Below, in pieces: positions 14,577 through 18,841 of a DNA stretch of 18,841 bases. A program made the position numbers and the translations under genes. The stretch lies in contig PWWM01000035.1 of NCBI GenBank assembly GCA_003561495.1, positions 1 through 18,841 on the forward strand, written 5' to 3'. The notes beneath the pieces are model-generated. The model saw nothing but the letters and a program-made list of their open reading frames with translations. It did not search any database and was not told where the DNA came from. Each line of letters starts with the position of its first letter. Positions within the stretch are counted from its first letter, which is position 1. This stretch comes from Gammaproteobacteria bacterium. Its GTDB lineage: Bacteria > Pseudomonadota > Gammaproteobacteria > Xanthomonadales > Wenzhouxiangellaceae.

Positions 14577-17500
14577 TTAAAAGTCCAGTTCAAGCTCGGC
14601 CTCGACCTGCGGCGCATTCAACGCCTCCAGCAAGGCGATCATTTCCGCCTGGCCCGCACCCTGTACGCGCAACACCACGCCGGCTTCGCGCTCGGCCTCC
14701 AGACTTTCAAGCACGCAAACCAGCGATTCCTCGAACAGCGAGCACTCCCATGCCGGTAAGGCCTCCTCATCGCACGAGACCACGCCGCTTTCAACCAGGC
14801 ATCCCTGCGCCTCGATGAAAACTCCGATGACTTCGAACGGTTCGGGAATATCGGCTGCCATCAGCACCCCGAACGCCGTCTCCTCATCGATATTGGCTGC
14901 CGACAATCTTACCAGCAGATCGGGAAAGCCCGGCAGCACGAAGGGTTCGGCGGCCAGGTCCAGTTCAGTCGGCAACAGGAAGACCTCGACCACAAACTCA
15001 CGGATATCCTGCTCCCCGTTGGTATTGGTCACAGTAACCGTAATCACCGATTGCCCCTGGGTCCCCGGTTGTGTCTCGATCACCAGACTGCGCTCGTTTC
15101 CGGTTCCTACCACAGTAATCGCCTCGACGGGGATCAGTTCAGGGTTGCTCGACTCGATGGCGATATCCAGCGTTCCCGCAGGATCCAATGGATCATCGAC
15201 TTGGAAATCCACCTCCAGGGCATCCCCAGCCTGAATTTCGGCATCGTCGATGGGCTCACCATCGTTGATCCTTGGCGGGGCAGCGGTAATGGTCAGGTTG
15301 AATACAACGGTATCCGTACCGTCCAGCGGATTGCGTGCTTCCAGAGTGATTTCGGTGGCACCGACGTTACTCGGGAATGACTCGATCAACAGGTTTCGGG
15401 TCGTGCCTTCTCCCTGAATCGATAACTGATCACTGGGCAGCACTGAGGGATTACCAGACTGGGCAATCACCTCGACCGCATCGGGCTCAAATTCCGGATC
15501 GTCAACGGTAAAAGCAATGGCCAGCGTCTCACCCGCGGTCATCTCCTGATCCGGTATCCCGGCGCCATCATTAATGATCGGGGCCGGTGTTGGATCGATG
15601 TTGATAAAGACCTCTTCGACCGTCGTCAGCCCGAAACTGTTGGTCGCCTCCACATTGACTTGTCCAAGCCCTCCAAAGCCAAGAACCGTTTCAATACGAA
15701 GGGTACGATTGGCGTCGGCACCCAGTACGCTGACGCCATCAGGCGGAATCAGAGTCGGTGTCTGGGAACTGGCCGTGACCACAATCTGGGCTGGCGGATC
15801 CAGCACATCGCTGACAGTGAAGTCTATCTCGAGTACTTGCCCGGCGAACACGACCTGGTCGTCAATCCCCTGCCCATCATTGATCAATGGTTCGCTGGCG
15901 CTGACCTGACCCGGAATGACCCAGCCGGCGCCGCTCGTATCGGAGTTGCCGGGCTGACCGACAACAACGTCATGGACACCATCGCCATCAAAATCACCCA
16001 GACCAGCGACCGACTTGCCGAAAGCCATTCCAGATTCACTCGGCACGATCATGAAGCCATCTTCAGGATCCAGTGCAGTAACGTCGATCACTGCGGGAAA
16101 GCCGTCATTGCGACCAAAAATCACGTAGGCTGCGCCAGCTCCCAGGTCCAAACCCGGCCCTCCGATCAGCAAGTCGCTAAATCCATTCCCGTTAACATCC
16201 CCGGCACTGGCCAGCGAGATGGTTCGGTCACCCTGAAAATCTCCATCCACGCCCTGAAACAATCCGGTTACGGCAAAACCATTACTGCCGTTCAGACCTG
16301 TCGCTGGATTGAATTCCGCCCCGAATGCATTTTCCCCCTGGCCACCGAACAGCACATAGACCGCACCACTGACAAAAGTCTCGGGATGAGGGGCGTTGGG
16401 CGCACTGACGGCCAGGTCAACCGAACCATTGCTGTTGAGATCGCCAACTCCGGCCACCGACCAGCCGATCATGTCATTCGAACCGGTTCGAATTGCGAAG
16501 CCATCGAAACCATTGAGGAGATCGTCATCGAGTCTTCTCGGACCTTCAAAAGTGGGATCCTGGCCTCCGAATACCACATAGGCTGTACCAGGAGCCGTAG
16601 CTGGTGCCACTATCCCTTCCGGACCAACACCCTCGATGGTTGAGTCAATCTGATCTGGGTCCTGAAAGAATGGTGCACCGATTACGATGTCGCTGCTGCC
16701 ATTGCCATTGAAATCCCCGATTCCATCCACGGACCAGCCCGCCCCGTCACCATCAAACTCCCCTTCGAGCACAAAACCATCGCCCCCTGTCATGTTGGCA
16801 ATATCAAAGCTGGGTGGAAATCCGTCCTGCCGCCCATACACCACATATATCCTGCCTCGCCCCGTTTGCTGCGGACCAAAATCGGTCTGAATGACCGGCC
16901 CCAGGGGCGCACCAATCACAATATCCTGCAAGCCATTGTCAATGAAATCTCCAGCCGAGGCCACTGAAGCCCCGAAACCTTCATCAAAAATACCTGCCAG
17001 GACAAAGCCATTGCTTCCGTCCAGCTCCGTCCCCGTGATCTGAGCAGGAAACTCATTCCCGGAACCGAGCAAGGCGACGACGTGTCCTGCTCCACCCACC
17101 GGAATTCCCTCAGTTTCACCGGATTGGGATGCAATGATGCCGGGCGCGCCAATCAGCGCAGCCCGCGCAGCGTCCGGCGTAATTGAGCCAATCCCGGCCG
17201 AGGAGAAGCCGACCCCACTCAAATTGCTGTCGCCCGCGACAAAAATGAACCCATCGCTGCCATCAAGATCCTGCAACTCGAATGACATGCCGGGATCAAT
17301 TGGACGACCGAACACCACATGGGCTTCTCCAGCCCCTTGAAAAAGGTAGTCTGGTGAACCAATCACCAGGTCTCTCAATCCATTGGCGTTGAAATCACCC
17401 AGATCAGCAGCGGAAAAACCTGTCAACGCACCACCGCGGCCATTGAACACCGCGCCAAATTCATTTACTGCGGATTCCGGGTCAAACCCCAGAATCACTG

Positions 17501-17864
17501 CACTGCTAGATACAAGGATTTGCTCATCAAACGCATCGAAAACGGTCAGGGCCGGTTCGAAACGGCCATCGTATTCATACTGATGCACGGGGGCCGCAGC
17601 CGTGGAGCCCTGCCCATCACCGAAATCCCACTGGAAGCGCAAGCCGGAACGCAGCATCAGCGAAGGGTCGGTCAGCCAGAACTGACAGGCGCGCTTTTCA
17701 CAGTGATAATCGAAAGACCCTGTGGCCGGCTGACTGGTAGTCTCATTCTCGGCGATGACGCCTGCCAGTGGCCAGGCGAATAGCAACAAACCCAGCAGAA
17801 TGACCGGGGCCAACTTGCCAATGACATTGCGACGATATGAATCAGAAGCCTGACCATCGTTCAT
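14577..17864 (-). CDS. Large exported PKD/FG-GAP (integrin-like propeller)/Ig-like multidomain protein
   Basis: A 1095-residue protein. A basic n-region (RRNVIGK) and hydrophobic LAPVILLGLLLFAWPLAGVIA (18-38) direct export. A PKD domain spans about 49-120 (FQWDFGDGQG at 77-86). Seven FG-GAP blades follow (starting about 150, 217, 297, 374, 466, 551 and 616), as in an integrin alpha propeller. Six carry the Ca-binding type loop: DFNANGLRD, DFIDNGLQD, DFNGNGSSD, DLNSNGSVD, DVNGNGFSD, DFDGDGVHD. Blade 2 has lost it (SITPDAARA). Three ~100-residue Ig/cadherin-like repeats begin INDGQGIDDQ (661), INDGAGIPDQ (764) and INDGEPIDDA (866). The C-terminal domain has Cys1022, 1031, 1041 and 1050. No anchor or sorting motif was recognised. 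The start at 17864 has GGGAG 7 nt upstream; the open frame to 18212 adds no plausible protein. Confidence 0.92.
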   Translation of the reverse strand: MNDGQASDSYRRNVIGKLAPVILLGLLLFAWPLAGVIAENETTSQPATGSFDYHCEKRACQFWLTDPSLMLRSGLRFQWDFGDGQGSTAAAPVHQYEYDGRFEPALTVFDAFDEQILVSSSAVILGFDPESAVNEFGAVFNGRGGALTGFSAADLGDFNANGLRDLVIGSPDYLFQGAGEAHVVFGRPIDPGMSFELQDLDGSDGFIFVAGDSNLSGVGFSSAGIGSITPDAARAALIGAPGIIASQSGETEGIPVGGAGHVVALLGSGNEFPAQITGTELDGSNGFVLAGIFDEGFGASVASAGDFIDNGLQDIVIGAPLGPVIQTDFGPQQTGRGRIYVVYGRQDGFPPSFDIANMTGGDGFVLEGEFDGDGAGWSVDGIGDFNGNGSSDIVIGAPFFQDPDQIDSTIEGVGPEGIVAPATAPGTAYVVFGGQDPTFEGPRRLDDDLLNGFDGFAIRTGSNDMIGWSVAGVGDLNSNGSVDLAVSAPNAPHPETFVSGAVYVLFGGQGENAFGAEFNPATGLNGSNGFAVTGLFQGVDGDFQGDRTISLASAGDVNGNGFSDLLIGGPGLDLGAGAAYVIFGRNDGFPAVIDVTALDPEDGFMIVPSESGMAFGKSVAGLGDFDGDGVHDVVVGQPGNSDTSGAGWVIPGQVSASEPLINDGQGIDDQVVFAGQVLEIDFTVSDVLDPPAQIVVTASSQTPTLIPPDGVSVLGADANRTLRIETVLGFGGLGQVNVEATNSFGLTTVEEVFINIDPTPAPIINDGAGIPDQEMTAGETLAIAFTVDDPEFEPDAVEVIAQSGNPSVLPSDQLSIQGEGTTRNLLIESFPSNVGATEITLEARNPLDGTDTVVFNLTITAAPPRINDGEPIDDAEIQAGDALEVDFQVDDPLDPAGTLDIAIESSNPELIPVEAITVVGTGNERSLVIETQPGTQGQSVITVTVTNTNGEQDIREFVVEVFLLPTELDLAAEPFVLPGFPDLLVRLSAANIDEETAFGVLMAADIPEPFEVIGVFIEAQGCLVESGVVSCDEEALPAWECSLFEESLVCVLESLEAEREAGVVLRVQGAGQAEMIALLEALNAPQVEAELELDF

Positions 17865-18037
17865 AGAATATCTCCCTATCTGCGATTCTTTCACCGTTGG
17901 ACCCGGTGTCAGAACCAGCCACCCCCGCACTAACCAGCTGGAACTCGCAACTCCAGGACCAAAATCTCCTGTTGCTCCCCATCGGGTTCCGAAGCGTTGT
18001 CCCCCAGTCAAACCCGCGGGTGAACGCCGCCAAGGCG

Positions 18038-18068
18038 AGCATAACAGCAAATCCAGTGCTCCTGTCAA
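18038..18068 (-). promoter_or_regulatory. Candidate promoter of the FG-GAP/autotransporter operon
   Basis: A perfect TTGACA (minus strand, 18068-18063) is followed after 19 bp by TATGCT (18043-18038, 4/6). The spacer is longer than the ideal 17, which usually means low basal activity or need for an activator. Transcription would begin near 18031. Confidence 0.4.
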
Positions 18069-18124
18069 TACCAACGGATTCCGGCCAAATTCTGTGCCAT
18101 CTTTATGCATACAAGGCCTCTCCC

Positions 18125-18154
18125 TTGATTGTTCGCAAAACTGGCGTATATACT
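18125..18154 (+). promoter_or_regulatory. Candidate promoter of vgrG
   Basis: TTGATT (18125-18130, 4/6) and TATACT (18149-18154, 5/6) are 18 bp apart. The transcript would start near 18161, leaving a short leader of about 28 nt before the ATG at 18189. Confidence 0.5.
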
Positions 18155-18188
18155 CGATTTCCCTCGCACCAGGTACAGGCTTGAAACC

Positions 18189-18841
18189 ATGGCTGCTGTT
18201 CTTCCGACCCAAAGTGAACGAATCTTCAAGATCAACACGCCGCTTGATGAGGATGTGCTGTTATTCCGGCGCATGTCCGGCCGGGAGGAACTCGGACGCC
18301 TTTTCGAATTTGAGCTGGACCTGCTCAGCACCGATCCCAATGTCGCCTTTGACGATGTGCTTGGTCAAGCACTGACGGTCGAAATCGAGCGTCCCGATGG
18401 CGAAATCCGCTATTTCAACGGCATCGTGAGTCGCTTCAGCTACGTCGGCACCGAAGGTCAATATTCGCTGTATCGGGCGACCATCAAGCCCTGGTTGTGG
18501 CTATTGACCCGAACCAATGACTGCCGGGTATTTCAGAACATGACCGTGCCCGAAATTCTTGACGAGGTTTTCAACCGCTACGGCTTTTCCGACTTCGAAG
18601 ACCATCTGTCCAGAGATTACAGTGCCCGCGAATACTGCATCCAGTATCGTGAATCGGCCTTTGATTTCGTCAGCCGGCTGATGGAGCACGAAGGGATCTA
18701 CTATTACTTCACTCAAGAGGCCGGAAAGCACACTTTGATTCTGGCCGATGAAAACAGTTTCCACGAGCCCTGCCCCGGCTACGACACCCTGCGCTTTTTC
18801 CCACCGGAAGAATTCGATCGCCGCGACCTGGACGACGACCA
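18189..18841 (+). CDS. vgrG: VgrG, type VI secretion system spike protein (3'-truncated by window edge)
   Basis: Trimeric tip protein that caps the Hcp tube of the type VI secretion system and carries or binds effectors. The first 217 codons are present and open to the window end. The N-terminal gp27-like domain is recognisable from the opening ERIFKINTPLDEDVLLFRRM, the GREELGRLFEFELDLLS strand and the FNGIVSRFSYVG segment. It also contains the family hallmark CIQYRESAFDFVSRLMEHEG, followed by IYYYF. The gp5-like OB domain and beta-helix needle would follow outside the window, as would any C-terminal effector extension. The ATG has only a poor Shine-Dalgarno sequence (AGG about 11 nt upstream) but a fair promoter. 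No other type VI genes are present, so it may be an orphan vgrG island or the start of a cluster. Confidence 0.95.
   Translation, partial: MAAVLPTQSERIFKINTPLDEDVLLFRRMSGREELGRLFEFELDLLSTDPNVAFDDVLGQALTVEIERPDGEIRYFNGIVSRFSYVGTEGQYSLYRATIKPWLWLLTRTNDCRVFQNMTVPEILDEVFNRYGFSDFEDHLSRDYSAREYCIQYRESAFDFVSRLMEHEGIYYYFTQEAGKHTLILADENSFHEPCPGYDTLRFFPPEEFDRRDLDDD

Larger units (their letters stand above)
17865..18188. other. Divergent intergenic region between the FG-GAP gene and vgrG
   Basis: These 324 bp contain no gene I can support. They hold one candidate promoter for each side (18038-18068 minus, 18125-18154 plus) and a roughly 165-nt leader of the FG-GAP gene. ACCCGCGGGT, a perfect 10-bp palindrome at 18012-18021, lies just downstream of the predicted FG-GAP transcription start, and TATGCATA is near 18102. 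Frames that stay open across the gap in both directions have no family character. Confidence 0.6.

Noticed and set aside
15660..16643. 327-codon open frame on the plus strand
   Set aside because: It is antisense to the FG-GAP repeats of the exported protein; its repetitiveness only mirrors the sense-strand blades.
17865..18212. In-frame N-terminal extension of the FG-GAP protein by 116 residues
   Set aside because: The extension is low-hydrophobicity, Arg/Trp/Gly-rich sequence without family character, covers the divergent promoter region, and would bury the signal peptide. The ATG at 17864 has a good ribosome site.

Overview
The window reads as chromosomal DNA of a gammaproteobacterium. The order rpsF-rpsR-rplI-dnaB-alr is the gammaproteobacterial one. 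Dense secreted-protein genes, a C-terminal 'LFQDRFE' tail and a probable bacterial kynurenine-type catabolic module would fit a Xanthomonadales/Wenzhouxiangella-like lineage. That placement is an inference from gene content, not a database result. No tRNA, rRNA, CRISPR array or insertion sequence was recognised.

Region 1 (1-5722, mostly minus strand) is housekeeping. In transcription order it holds an IscA-type Fe-S carrier, then rpsF-rpsR-rplI (S6, S18, L9; no priB between rpsF and rpsR), dnaB, alr and a 3'-truncated miaB. S6 carries a gene-encoded tail with 22 Asp in 30 residues. The rpsF leader has a good promoter, a UUCG hairpin, a second perfect hairpin and a third hairpin that covers the Shine-Dalgarno sequence, which suggests ribosomal-protein autoregulation. 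Two intergenic gaps hold degenerate tandem arrays that all have a 7-bp period but use four different words.

Region 2 (5773-11922, plus strand except one gene) begins with asnS. It is followed closely by an SDR-fold protein whose YxxxK catalytic pair is replaced by S/R, and by an aldehyde dehydrogenase of the 2-aminomuconate/2-hydroxymuconate semialdehyde type, coupled to the SDR by a GTGA overlap. A RidA-family protein resembling 2-aminomuconate deaminase lies beyond. Together these look like the lower part of 3-hydroxyanthranilate breakdown. A convergent gene for a secreted right-handed beta-helix protein separates the RidA gene from the other two. The divergent gap between the beta-helix gene and ridA carries direct repeats phased at 11 bp.

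Region 3 (11954-18841) is envelope and secretion. It holds a small exported DUF3108-like protein and a two-gene minus-strand unit. That unit encodes a large exported protein (PKD domain, seven FG-GAP blades, three Ig-like repeats, Cys-containing C-terminal domain) followed 32 bp later by an autotransporter-type outer-membrane barrel with a short Cys-containing passenger. Divergent from it, and cut by the window end, is a type VI secretion spike gene (vgrG). The propeller/barrel pair is the best candidate for an uncharacterised surface system.
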